This document shows, one piece after another, positions 34,847 through 42,900 of a stretch of DNA of 64,000 nt. Position 1 is the stretch's first letter; every line of letters starts with the position of its first letter. The notes under the pieces were generated by a model that saw nothing but the letters and a program-made list of their open reading frames with translations, had not been told where the DNA came from and made no database searches. The stretch comes from Alphaproteobacteria bacterium (lineage in GTDB: Bacteria; Pseudomonadota; Alphaproteobacteria; Micropepsales; Micropepsaceae), in NCBI GenBank assembly GCA_017983635.1, contig JAGOBA010000016.1, positions 1 to 64,000 on the forward strand, in the 5' to 3' direction. A program made the position numbers and the translations under genes.

Positions 34847-36316
34847 TTATGACAACCTTAGAATTCTGCCCAAGACAGGATGGTTGTTGCAGAGTTTCCG
34901 CAACAAGCTGCACGTCAACGGCGCCACCTGCTTGGCGAGTTCCGACTCGCGCAGGTAGACCATAAAGACCTCCGCAATCCATTCCTCCGGATTCCGCGCC
35001 CAGTCGTCGCGATCGCGCGCGCCTTGGCCTGCCCGAGACTCGGTGAAGAGTCGCTGCATCTCCGATGACAACTGCGCGCGCTCCGATGCCGGTAGTGCCT
35101 CAAACGCTCGGTCCAGCGCCAACAGCCTACTGACAACGTGACCCAACTCGTGGGCCTTGTTGGCCGGTACAGCACCCGTCGTGCGCGCAACATCGGTCAT
35201 ACTCGCAAACGCCGAATCGACCAGCACCAACACCTGCTCCTTGTCGCCCTTGGTGCCAAGGTCATTCGCCACCGCCATTCCACCGATCGCATTCAATTTG
35301 GCGACGAGCGCGGCTTGATATTCGGGTGACGGATTAAAGGTCTTGTCGCGCGCCTTCTCTGCGGCGATCAACGCTTTCGCGGCCTCCTCAGCCGATTTGT
35401 ATCGCACGATTCTGTCGAAGAGGATTTCTGTCAGCGCAGCAACGCCCGACGGTGAGAGACCCTGAGAGGTTCGATCGCCTCGTCTCGTGCCAACAACGAA
35501 CATCGCCCGATAGGCGACCCCGTCAATATCGACACCGTCGTCATACCCTCTCGGCTTGCCGCCCAACTCTCCGCGTTCAGCCCGTTGAAGCCTCTCGTTT
35601 AGCCGGTCATTGTAACCCCTACTCGGGTCGAAGGGCGGACCTTCCTCCCCGATCGTGATCCGCGTGGTCGAGCTGAAATCATCTCGTGGCCCGCCCAAAC
35701 TCTCCGGCAACCAATCCCAGAAATACTCGCGCCACGATTGCTCGCGGCTTCGATACGGACGTTGCGGCACCGGTGGTCGCTCGCTGACGATGTAGTCGCC
35801 ATCCGAACCGTCACGCGCCGACAGCGGCTCCACGGCAGCACTTTCTTCACCTGTGGCGTTCACCTCGTCGTTCAACGCGCTCGGCGCCAGCTCAGCTTTA
35901 GCCGCGACTCCGCCCGGCCGGAGGCTTTCCTGTGGCGCGACAGCGGTGCGGTCGGCCCGATCGAGCGCTTCATGTACCGCACGCTCCACCGCCGGGCGAT
36001 CTCGAACGACGATGCGATCGCCGGCTTTCATAAGGCGGCTGACCGCCTCGTTCAGACCTGCGTTGCGAGCCGCCGCCAAGTCGCCCAAGCGCGAGAAGTG
36101 CTCACGCGTCGTCTGCAGCGCCACATTCAGCGCCTCGCGCGAAATCCGGTAGACGCGCGGCGACGAGTCCGCATGGTCGACGGTCTGCTCATCGTCCAAC
36201 GCCGAAGTCAGGGGCGGTCGCGCTGCCTCAGCACCATCAAGCACCGGCGCACGCGACCTCACCTGCGCCGCCGCATCGCCGGATACGGCGACGTCCGTCT
36301 GTTCACTACCACGCAT
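34847..36316 (-). CDS. HExxH metallopeptidase effector
   Basis: 489 residues from the ATG at 36316. N-terminal ~60 residues (MRGSEQTDVAVSGDAAAQ) are similar in start and style to 37735-38016. A helical region follows (ALNVALQTTREHFSRLGDLA), then a C-terminal zinc-protease-like domain: AGAVPANKAHELGHVVSRLL-like sequence with HELGH, and a downstream acidic segment NPEEWIAEVF that could give the third ligand. An anthrax-lethal-factor or ImmA-like fold is possible. Its leader duplicates the leader of 37735-38016. Confidence 0.65.
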   Translation of the reverse strand: MRGSEQTDVAVSGDAAAQVRSRAPVLDGAEAARPPLTSALDDEQTVDHADSSPRVYRISREALNVALQTTREHFSRLGDLAAARNAGLNEAVSRLMKAGDRIVVRDRPAVERAVHEALDRADRTAVAPQESLRPGGVAAKAELAPSALNDEVNATGEESAAVEPLSARDGSDGDYIVSERPPVPQRPYRSREQSWREYFWDWLPESLGGPRDDFSSTTRITIGEEGPPFDPSRGYNDRLNERLQRAERGELGGKPRGYDDGVDIDGVAYRAMFVVGTRRGDRTSQGLSPSGVAALTEILFDRIVRYKSAEEAAKALIAAEKARDKTFNPSPEYQAALVAKLNAIGGMAVANDLGTKGDKEQVLVLVDSAFASMTDVARTTGAVPANKAHELGHVVSRLLALDRAFEALPASERAQLSSEMQRLFTESRAGQGARDRDDWARNPEEWIAEVFMVYLRESELAKQVAPLTCSLLRKLCNNHPVLGRILRLS

Positions 36317-36365
36317 CAATCAACCCTCATGATCCACACAGCAGTTCTCGTGGTGCCGCCATCGC
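36317..36365 (-). repeat. Copy of the 3' end/leader of gene 38027-38218
   Basis: The minus strand reads TGAGGGTTGATTGATGCG, identical to the leader at 38014-38031 where gene 38027-38218 stops and the next gene starts. The ~30 nt upstream are weakly similar too. It suggests that the 34.8-36.3 kb cassette was joined through a duplicated gene junction. Confidence 0.5.
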
Positions 36366-36448
36366 GCACCTCGTTGCAGTGTTGAAACGGAAATCGAATC
36401 TCGAATGGAATTGTCGCGGCGACACGCGTCGGCTAACGCCCGCGCCTC

Positions 36449-37660
36449 TTACTCTGGCAACGCAGCTACCTGCGCAAACAAAACACTGTCCTCCAGCCAA
36501 ATCGCCAGCATGCCTGTCGCTCGCGAGAACCGCAGCCCTAAGACCTTGCAAGCCTTGCCGTTGCAGCTGATCGACTTCGGAATTTCGACATCCGACAACG
36601 CACCAGAACGGATATCGCCAACCTTGATGCGGTCACCTACGACATAAGCAATTCGATGGCCGTCCAGCCAAACGAACGGCAGCACGCTTCGAATCGGTCC
36701 CGGAAACTCGCGAACGGTTTGGCCCATCTGCAAATCAAATATCTCAGGCGCAAGCGTCTTCTCACCCCACCGCCAGTCGTCGCTGCGAACCGTGACCAAT
36801 GCCAGATACCGGCCATCGGGGGACACTTCAACTTGATCGCGGGCAACAAGCGCGACACGCTGACCTAACGGCACCAAACGTCCGACCATCTTCCGTGTTC
36901 GGTTCCCAAGGTCGACTTCGTCGATCTCTACGGGCGTGTATTCCCGAACCACCCCGTCAAGGAGCCTGCCCGTCGCGCCCCCCTGAACAAGGGCATAGGC
37001 AACGCAACGACCGCCTCGACTTACAATCGCGCTGCCCACAATGCGAGCCCGGAACAGCGACGTCAGGTCGGGTAACATTTTCAGTGTCGACGTATCAAAG
37101 ACCCACAACCTAGCCTTTTCAAAAACAGGCACCCATTCTTCGCCGACCCGCACGTTCTTCTTGCGCGCAAACACCAAGCCACGGCCGCATTGCTCGTCCA
37201 CGCGAGCAATCGCACTCTGCGATGGCATCTCCGAACCAACCTTGCCGGCTTTGCCGCTCGCGCAATCCACGTACGCGATGTTGTGCGCGCCATAGTCCGA
37301 CGGCCGCTGTGACCGAAGTGATCGGCACGGATTACTCAGCACAAAGTCCGGGCTTGGGTAAACAGAGTCTCTCGCCGCCAACGCTTTGTTCGCGACATCC
37401 CACACGAAATGCGCACCACCAAACTGGCCTATGATGTAGCGTCCATCGACACTGAACTCGGAGAGGTCCCGCACATCGTCATCACCAAGAAGCGCCGCAT
37501 CGCCATCCGACAACACGCGCGGAATTCGCACAGGCCCAGGCGAGCCGACCTCATAAGAGCTGATCAGCGACCCCCGCGGCGCGGCAGACATCATCTCGCA
37601 GGCACCGCAGCAAAGCGCAACCAGACACAACAACGAGAGACGTCGAAGAGCACGAACCAC
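36449..37660 (-). CDS. WD40-like propeller lipoprotein, putative immunity
   Basis: 403 residues from a GTG at 37660 (a TTG at 37681 is also possible). Lipobox LCCGAC near residue 20 predicts a lipoprotein. Repeated propeller blades are visible (EFSVDGRYIIGQFGGAHFVW, VEVSPDGRYLALVTV, SVLPFVWLDGHRIAYVVGD, GLRFSRATGMLAIWLED). It follows the short effector-like gene 37735-38016. An envelope-located binding protein; immunity is a guess from order. Confidence 0.6.
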   Translation of the reverse strand: MVRALRRLSLLCLVALCCGACEMMSAAPRGSLISSYEVGSPGPVRIPRVLSDGDAALLGDDDVRDLSEFSVDGRYIIGQFGGAHFVWDVANKALAARDSVYPSPDFVLSNPCRSLRSQRPSDYGAHNIAYVDCASGKAGKVGSEMPSQSAIARVDEQCGRGLVFARKKNVRVGEEWVPVFEKARLWVFDTSTLKMLPDLTSLFRARIVGSAIVSRGGRCVAYALVQGGATGRLLDGVVREYTPVEIDEVDLGNRTRKMVGRLVPLGQRVALVARDQVEVSPDGRYLALVTVRSDDWRWGEKTLAPEIFDLQMGQTVREFPGPIRSVLPFVWLDGHRIAYVVGDRIKVGDIRSGALSDVEIPKSISCNGKACKVLGLRFSRATGMLAIWLEDSVLFAQVAALPE

Positions 37661-37734
37661 GTCTGTACAACGCTCCCTCAAAATTAAACGGCAGGTGCGA
37701 AACTAGAGCGAAATCTCTGGTACGATCAACACCA

Positions 37735-38016
37735 TCACCGGCGACGACGGCGACGTTGTTGATGTTCGCGAACACGTTCATCGAAAATCTGGTCAACCGT
37801 CTTGCCTAAATCATTATGCACAAACGTCCTGGCGTCGTGGTTCTCGATATAGGCCGACGGACGCGGCAATAGGCCAAACGCTTGCCCAACGATCGGCACC
37901 ACTGTTGGCTTGTCCGACGCGTCGACTGCGCCATCCGACACCGGCGCCACTGCACTGGCATCCGTCGCTTGCCGATCTCCGGCCACCGCCACACCCTCAT
38001 GTAGAAAGCCGCGCAT
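37735..38016 (-). CDS. Short effector-like protein with shared N-terminus
   Basis: 93 residues from the ATG at 38016. The N-terminus (MRGFLHEGVAVAGDRQATDA) parallels that of 34847-36316 (MRGSEQTDVAVSGD). The middle is disordered; the C-terminus ARTFVHNDLGKTVDQIFDER ends in a run of Arg. It could be a complete small toxin or a truncated one. It begins at the leader just after gene 38027-38218, the natural phage gene junction. Confidence 0.5.
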   Translation of the reverse strand: MRGFLHEGVAVAGDRQATDASAVAPVSDGAVDASDKPTVVPIVGQAFGLLPRPSAYIENHDARTFVHNDLGKTVDQIFDERVREHQQRRRRRR

Positions 38017-38026
38017 CAATCAACCC

Positions 38027-38218
38027 TCACGCGCCGAGCAACGTCTTCTGCGGTGTCGCGTTAGCGAGCGCCCCTTCCGCCATAGCGAACGGATGAATCC
38101 GCTGCCCCACCTTGCGCGCCAAGCGTTGACGCTCCTTGACGGCCTCATCCTCCTTTGACGCGGGTGTCGGCGGCGGCGGTGGCGGGGGCGGCGCTTTGGG
38201 TGTTTTGAACATGCACAT
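38027..38218 (-). CDS. Small Pro-rich phage protein
   Basis: 63 residues: MCMFKTPKAP then a run of Pro, then EDEAVKERQRLARKVGQR. Small proteins with an MCxxKxPKxPxPPPxP start are common next to portal and internal-virion genes of podoviruses. Overlaps the GNAT-like gene. Function unknown. Confidence 0.65.
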   Translation of the reverse strand: MCMFKTPKAPPPPPPPPTPASKEDEAVKERQRLARKVGQRIHPFAMAEGALANATPQKTLLGA

Positions 38219-38657
38219 GATCGTTTATCCTCCAGGCATATTGAAGAAAGGCGGCGCCCGAAGCGCCGAACCGCGGTAGGCGGCATTCCAGGACAAAGCC
38301 CAAGCGCTCCAACAGTCGGATCGCTTCAGCATGTCCTTCCATCGTGCGGCACTCGGCGCGCTCGAACCCTTGTGCGAGCAACGCGGGCCGCGCCACGCGC
38401 ACGCCCCAACCCATCACCGCACGCGCGACGCGCGGCCAGTCGTCGGTCGTCATCATCGAAACAACGAGTGCCTTCGGCGTCAGTTGATGAAACGTCACGA
38501 TCGCGACCGGCCGCCCGCGATACGCGAACACGTGCGACAGCGCTGCCGGCGCCGTGAACGCAAGCACAGCCCCATCACGATCCACCCCGTACTCAGCGAG
38601 TTCCAGCACATCGCGCGTCCGCAGCCGCGCCAAGACCGAACACACGTCAGCCAACAT
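38145..38657 (-). CDS. GNAT-fold phage protein (T7 gp13-like)
   Basis: 170 residues. AECRTMEGHAEAIRLLERLG and FVLECRLPRFGASGAAFLQY are the C-terminal acetyl-CoA fold motifs. T7-like phages carry a GNAT-like protein (gp13, needed for assembly) at this point between portal-side and internal-virion genes, so it is probably that protein, not a metabolic acetyltransferase. First phage gene left of the host-like block. Confidence 0.7.
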   Translation of the reverse strand: MLADVCSVLARLRTRDVLELAEYGVDRDGAVLAFTAPAALSHVFAYRGRPVAIVTFHQLTPKALVVSMMTTDDWPRVARAVMGWGVRVARPALLAQGFERAECRTMEGHAEAIRLLERLGFVLECRLPRFGASGAAFLQYAWRINDHVHVQNTQSAAPATAAADTRVKGG

Positions 38658-38862
38658 CGCTCGTCCTCACGCTTGGAAATCGCGGAAATCCGAGCGCTGC
38701 CGCACCAAATTGCGACGGCCGTCACGCCGGGACATGGTGGCGAACGTCACAGCGACGGCTGTAATGTCCCCACGCCGTTCAAGGCTTCATCCACCGTTCA
38801 GGTGCCGGGGATCAGCTTCCCGCCACCCAATCGGGGACACAAAGAAATCAGGAGAGAAACCC

Positions 38863-39246
38863 ATGAAAAAGAGCTTGATGTTCGCGGCGGGTCTCGCCGC
38901 CCTTTCCGCCACCATGACCGCCCCGGCCTATGCCTGGGATCAGATTGCCGAACGCATCGTCACCGACCGCTTCGACGTCGACAACATCGTCCTGCCCGGC
39001 GCGCGCAAGTTCACGCGCCTCAAGGTGTGCGTGTACGACAACCCCGTGCATTTCTACGATTTTGACATCTTCTTCCACAATGGCGGCCACCAAGACGTAT
39101 CGGTGCGCCAACGCCTGAACCCCGGCGAATGCACCCGCAACATCGACCTCGACGGCGGACGCCGCAACATCAACCGCATCAAGTTCAAGTACGAAGAAAC
39201 CAGCTGGTTCATCGGCCGCGCCGTCGTGCGCGTGTTCGGCGAGTAG
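38863..39246 (+). CDS. Secreted small beta-sandwich protein (DUF2541-like)
   Basis: 127 residues from the ATG at 38863 with a GGAGAGA site. Signal peptide LAALSATMTAPAYA. The mature part (RVKF-type strands: FTRLKVCVYDNPVHFYDFDI, VRQRLNPGECTRNIDLDGGR, RNINRIKFKYE) resembles small exported DUF2541-like proteins. Followed by a strong terminator. A host-type gene that separates the SOS box at 39.35 kb from the phage genes on its left. Confidence 0.65.
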   Translation: MKKSLMFAAGLAALSATMTAPAYAWDQIAERIVTDRFDVDNIVLPGARKFTRLKVCVYDNPVHFYDFDIFFHNGGHQDVSVRQRLNPGECTRNIDLDGGRRNINRIKFKYEETSWFIGRAVVRVFGE

Positions 39247-39255
39247 CCGCTTGGC

Positions 39256-39288
39256 AAGCGCCCGGGCACCAAAAAACCCGGGCGCTTT
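39256..39288 (+). terminator. Rho-independent terminator of 38863-39246
   Basis: AAGCGCCCGGG, a 10-nt loop (CACCAAAAAA) and CCCGGGCGCTT form an 11-bp stem 10 nt after the stop. On the minus strand an overlapping hairpin (GGGCGGCGAAAGCGCCC followed by GGGTTTTTT) could stop leftward transcription, so the region may work both ways. Confidence 0.75.
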
Positions 39289-39376
39289 CGCCGCCCAGGC
39301 ACAAATCGACCAATACTGAAATTGAGCGCCGAATATCGCCGAAAGCGCCGAGAACATAAAGTGAACAAATTGTCGC
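39271..39376. repeat. Terminator-plus-SOS-box repeat, copy 1
   Basis: About 105 bp matching 58835-58942 in the same orientation. It includes an A6-CCCGGG hairpin on the left, the core AGCGCCGAATATCGCCGAAA, and a LexA box on the right. In the core and LexA-box part the differences I see are all transitions (A/G or C/T). Beyond TTGTCGCA the copies diverge at once. Confidence 0.85.
39352..39366. promoter_or_regulatory. LexA (SOS) operator, copy 1
   Basis: GAACATAAAGTGAAC, equal to GTTC-N7-GTTC on the other strand, the alphaproteobacterial LexA consensus. It could control rightward transcription toward the GIY-YIG nuclease gene (start 39505) or leftward transcription toward the gp13-portal half of the phage operon (start 38657). 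The leftward reading would run antisense through 38863-39246. Confidence 0.75.
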
Positions 39377-39504
39377 ACCCTCGACCAAGGGGACATGATG
39401 CCGGCCGATCGGACCTCCGAACCACCCCCCTCTATCCGTCAAGGCCGGCCATGACGAACATTTGCGTTGGCGCGAACGTTCGACCGACGTGATAAGTCAG
39501 CGCA

Positions 39505-39864
39505 ATGCCCGCCTTCGTCTATGTCATCGCCACAGCCGGCCCTGGACCCTTCCGCACCTATGTCGGCTGGACCACCGACCTTGACCGGCGCCTTGCCGCG
39601 CACAATGCCGGCAAAGGCGCCAAGTCGACGCGCGGCCGCACTTGGGTCTTGATCCACAGCGAACGCTGCAAGAGCCGCCGCGCCGCGATGAGCCGCGAAT
39701 GGTACCTGAAACGCGACCGCACCTTCCGCAAAGCGCTCGCCGACGCCTTCAAATCAAATCGCGCAATCGCAAGACCACCGCGCGCATCACGCCGCCGCTC
39801 CGCACGCTCAAGCGAACTTCGCTCCCCAGCGGCGCGTCGCGCATCCGGTCGCGCAGCTCGCTGA
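39505..39864 (+). CDS. GIY-YIG nuclease superfamily protein
   Basis: 119 residues. VYVIATAGPGPFRTYVGWTT is the GIY-YIG motif, followed by LDRRLAAHNAGKGAKSTRGR and AMSREWYLKRDRTFRKAL, as in UPF0213/YhbQ-like single-domain nucleases. Residues 85-119 are a basic low-complexity tail overlapping the convergent protease gene. The SOS box 140 nt upstream would fit DNA-damage control. Confidence 0.85.
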   Translation: MPAFVYVIATAGPGPFRTYVGWTTDLDRRLAAHNAGKGAKSTRGRTWVLIHSERCKSRRAAMSREWYLKRDRTFRKALADAFKSNRAIARPPRASRRRSARSSELRSPAARRASGRAAR

Positions 39865-41593
39865 GCGACATTGCCGATGCGGGCTTGCCGTCGACGGCCG
39901 TAATCACATCCCCGTCCTTCAGCCCGGCCTCGCCCGCCGGCGATCGCGCGACCACACCGTCGATCCGAAACCCGCCGCCGCCCCGGTTGATCCAAAGCCC
40001 CGACCGGTCGAAGGCATCGCGCGTCGCCGTTCTCTCATGCGGCAAAAAGAAGACGCGCTGGCCCGCATAATCGAACGTCATTGCAAAGCGCTTCAACAGC
40101 CCGCTGCCCACGCTGCCCGCCGGCGCGCCGTGCGACATCACACCCTGCGTGTGTCGCGACATATCGACGATCACGTCGTTGATCGCGATCGAACCCAGAC
40201 GCAGCCGTTTCACGCGCGCGACGCTCGCCCGCGTCGGCCCGCCGATCCCCCACCCCGTCACCGCCTCCACGTTCGGCACAAAGCGCGCGCGCAATGCATG
40301 CCGCTGCACGAACGGCGAGTTCAATCCCACCGACGCGCGCGATCCCGTATCGATATCGAACGCCGCCGGCACGCCGTCTATGTCGCCTTCGATCTCCGGC
40401 ACCGTGCCGTTGAAGACGAACGGCACCGCGACGCCCGCTCCCTGCTCATTCCAGATCGACGGATCGGTGAGCGTTAGCTTCCGCGCCTCATAGTCGATCC
40501 GCACCACGAAGCGCTTGAAGAGCTCGTAACCGATCATCCCGTGAAACGGCACGCCTTCCACGTCGTTCAACTTTTCCAACGGCACGACCGCGAACAACTG
40601 ATCGCGCAATCGCACATTCCCTAGCGCCACACGCGCAACCCGCGTGAATTCCGCCCGCTCGCTGGTCTCGCCCGCACCCCACACGCGCGCATCGCCCACG
40701 CTGCGTAATCGCAGCGCACGCGCCACTTCCGGCGTCATCACGTTCGCAGCACCCGTATCGATCAACAGCGAGAACACACGACCGTTCAACCTCACGTCGG
40801 CATAGACATGATTGTTCACGAAGCGGAATGGCAGCACCACCTCGCGCTTGACGCCCGAGAACGCATAGTCCGGCTTCGGCGGCGCGGGAATCGCAAAGTC
40901 CGCATCGGCGACGGCAGGGTTGAGCTCAACCTTCGTGATCGTCCGCTCGGCCCCGAACACCGCCGCCGCATTCGACGTCAAAATCCGATAGGGGATGACC
41001 AGACCCTGGAACGGCCGATAGTCCTGATAGATTGTGGTGCGCGTCTCGGTGGCGCCGACTTCGATCGCCCGGTCCAGCAGCTTCGTCTGCGCATCGAACC
41101 AAAGCTCGAACGCCAGCCCGCCCTGCGGCGCAATCTCAAGCGCCTCCTTCACGCGCGACTGAAACAACTGCAGTCGGAAGTTGATCGGTGCCGCAACGGA
41201 GCGCTTGGGAAACCAATGCGCGAGCGATTGCCGGAACTGCGCCGACACATTCTGCGCCCGCCGGTCCGCGCCCTCCGGCACCGTCACGATGCCGGCGCTG
41301 TCTTGAAACCAGAAGCGCTTGCCGTCGTGGCCCTCCGCGCCCGTCATCGGTCCCAGGATGAACCGCGTCACTGTCCGCCCGCCCCCGATGTCCGTCAGCG
41401 TCGTGCCAGACCCTTCAAGCCCCGATTGCCGCAAACGAAACGTGGTCCGTATGGCTTTCAGTTCGTCGAGCTTACCCCCACCGGCGGCGAGCTTCGTCTG
41501 CCTCAACACCAGTGACGGATCGTCCGCGCGCAGCGGCGTCGCGACAACAAACAGCAGGAAGACCAACGCGCCTAATCCGCTTGCTCGCCTCAT
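39749..41593 (-). CDS. Exported retropepsin-like aspartic protease with PDZ domain
   Basis: 614 residues with a signal peptide (LVFLLFVVATPLRA). Two aspartyl-protease half-domains carry the DTG motif: LIDTGAANVMTPEVARAL and FDIDTGSRASVGL. A C-terminal PDZ domain follows (GDVITAVDGKPASAMSLSEL). The N-terminal ~230 residues resemble an outer-membrane lipoprotein-sorting-like beta domain. A periplasmic protease of the host, not a phage gene. Its 3' end overlaps the GIY-YIG gene by 116 nt. Confidence 0.85.
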   Translation of the reverse strand: MRRASGLGALVFLLFVVATPLRADDPSLVLRQTKLAAGGGKLDELKAIRTTFRLRQSGLEGSGTTLTDIGGGRTVTRFILGPMTGAEGHDGKRFWFQDSAGIVTVPEGADRRAQNVSAQFRQSLAHWFPKRSVAAPINFRLQLFQSRVKEALEIAPQGGLAFELWFDAQTKLLDRAIEVGATETRTTIYQDYRPFQGLVIPYRILTSNAAAVFGAERTITKVELNPAVADADFAIPAPPKPDYAFSGVKREVVLPFRFVNNHVYADVRLNGRVFSLLIDTGAANVMTPEVARALRLRSVGDARVWGAGETSERAEFTRVARVALGNVRLRDQLFAVVPLEKLNDVEGVPFHGMIGYELFKRFVVRIDYEARKLTLTDPSIWNEQGAGVAVPFVFNGTVPEIEGDIDGVPAAFDIDTGSRASVGLNSPFVQRHALRARFVPNVEAVTGWGIGGPTRASVARVKRLRLGSIAINDVIVDMSRHTQGVMSHGAPAGSVGSGLLKRFAMTFDYAGQRVFFLPHERTATRDAFDRSGLWINRGGGGFRIDGVVARSPAGEAGLKDGDVITAVDGKPASAMSLSELRDRMRDAPLGSEVRLSVRSGGVMRAVVLRLRDLI

Positions 41594-41839
41594 GCACGAA
41601 GCCCCTCGTTGCGCGCCGCACTATCTATCGCAAGCGCTGTCTTCAGCAGCCGAAAACTAGGCGTTTGCGCCATTGCGGCGCGCCCTGGCGAAGCGCCATT
41701 CAACCTGTTAGAGCTTGTTCGCCACGGAGCGGGGCCCACAGGCCCGACAAACCACCGAAAAAATTTGCGCTGCCAGCGTGCACCCGATTGTGCGCGCACC
41801 AGTGCCCGTGCGCGGTGAAAACAAAGGGACGAGACGCAA

Positions 41840-42028
41840 ATGCCAAAGAGATTCACATCGATCGGCGCCATCCTGTTCGGCGTCATCGCCGCCGGCCAAG
41901 CCGCTCGCATCTACTACGGCCTCGATGTCGTAATCAGCGAATATCACGTGCCGATGGCCATGAGTTGGGCGGCCGCCGGAATTGCAGGGCTGCTGTGCAT
42001 CATGCTGTTTCGCGAAGCGAGCGCGTAA
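41840..42028 (+). CDS. Small two-helix membrane protein
   Basis: 62 residues: MPKRFTSIGAILFGVIAAGQ, then MAMSWAAAGIAGLLCIMLF. Two transmembrane helices with a short loop. GGGACGAGACGCAA precedes the ATG. Unrecognised. The 230 nt to its left hold no other gene that I can support. Confidence 0.6.
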   Translation: MPKRFTSIGAILFGVIAAGQAARIYYGLDVVISEYHVPMAMSWAAAGIAGLLCIMLFREASA

Positions 42029-42256
42029 ACACTAGAAAAGCGCCTCAAAGCGCCGCATGCGGATAGTCTTGGCGAAAAATGCTTGCGCCAACGGTACGTA
42101 ACGTGTACACCCGCGTTCGTGACGGCTGCACCTTATGACGTGCGGACCCAATTCGTGCCCAAAAGCACGCGACAGGCTCCCAACTCAGACGATTGTTTCG
42201 CTTTTCACACCGCCCTCGGCATGTCGCTGGGGCGGTTTCATTTGTTTCAAGGAAAA

Positions 42257-42469
42257 ATGTCCATGTCGGCCACAGGAACGGTCAAATTCTTCAACACCAC
42301 AAAAGGTTTCGGATTCATCTCGCCGGACGGCGGCGGCAAGGACATTTTCGTCCACGCCACAGCCGTTGAGCGCGCTGGTATGCGCTCCCTCAACGAAGGT
42401 CAGCGCGTGACGTTCGACACCGAAAGCGACGCCCGCGGGCCGAAAGCGGTAAATCTTCGCGCGGCCTAA
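42257..42469 (+). CDS. Cold-shock protein, CspA family
   Basis: 70 residues. GTVKFFNTTKGFGFISPDGG carries RNP-1 (KGFGFI) and DIFVHATAVE carries RNP-2, the RNA-binding motifs of the cold-shock domain. AAGGA lies just before the ATG. The ~170-nt leader is typical of csp genes, which use long 5' UTRs for cold regulation. Single-domain, host gene. Confidence 0.92.
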   Translation: MSMSATGTVKFFNTTKGFGFISPDGGGKDIFVHATAVERAGMRSLNEGQRVTFDTESDARGPKAVNLRAA

Positions 42470-42567
42470 CGCGCGACAGGCGGGCGTTCGGTAAGAGCGC
42501 CCGCCGGACTCCGGCGGCGAGTCACCCTCGTCGCCGCCGTCCAACGGCACTGCCAAGGAGTGGCACA

Positions 42568-42894
42568 ATGAACAGTGAAGCCGCAAAAGCAGCACGTGCA
42601 GATACGGGCGCCGGTCCCGTGGTTGTCGATTTGCGTGATCGCCTTCCGCAAATGGCGGACGACGCACTGACGAACCTATTGAACAACGCCCGCCGCCTCC
42701 TCGAAACGGGATCGAAGGTGCAAAAGGCATCGGCCGAAACGCTTTTGCCCGCCATCGAAGCCGAGCTCGCGGGCCGCAAGGCGCAAAAGACCGCGACGCA
42801 GGCCGCCAAAAAAGCCACGACGAAGAAGGCCAAAGCCAAGGCGAAAGCCGAGCCCGATTCCGAGCCCGACGAAGAAGAAGAAGACGCCGAATAA
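42568..42894 (+). CDS. Small charged protein with Lys/Ala-rich and acidic tail
   Basis: 108 residues. The N-terminal ~65 residues are helical (LTNLLNNARRLLETGSKVQK). Then a Lys/Ala-rich stretch (KKATTKKAKAKAKAEPDSEP) and an acidic end. Proteins of this kind often follow csp genes in Alphaproteobacteria. Histone-H1-like tail suggests nucleic-acid binding. AAGGAG ribosome site. Confidence 0.7.
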   Translation: MNSEAAKAARADTGAGPVVVDLRDRLPQMADDALTNLLNNARRLLETGSKVQKASAETLLPAIEAELAGRKAQKTATQAAKKATTKKAKAKAKAEPDSEPDEEEEDAE

Positions 42895-42900
42895 GCGTCG

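Noticed and set aside
39395..39454. 19-codon ORF with ribosome site after the SOS box
   Set aside because: AAGGGG precedes an ATG, but the peptide is short, Pro/Arg-rich and without support; could be a leader but cannot be claimed.
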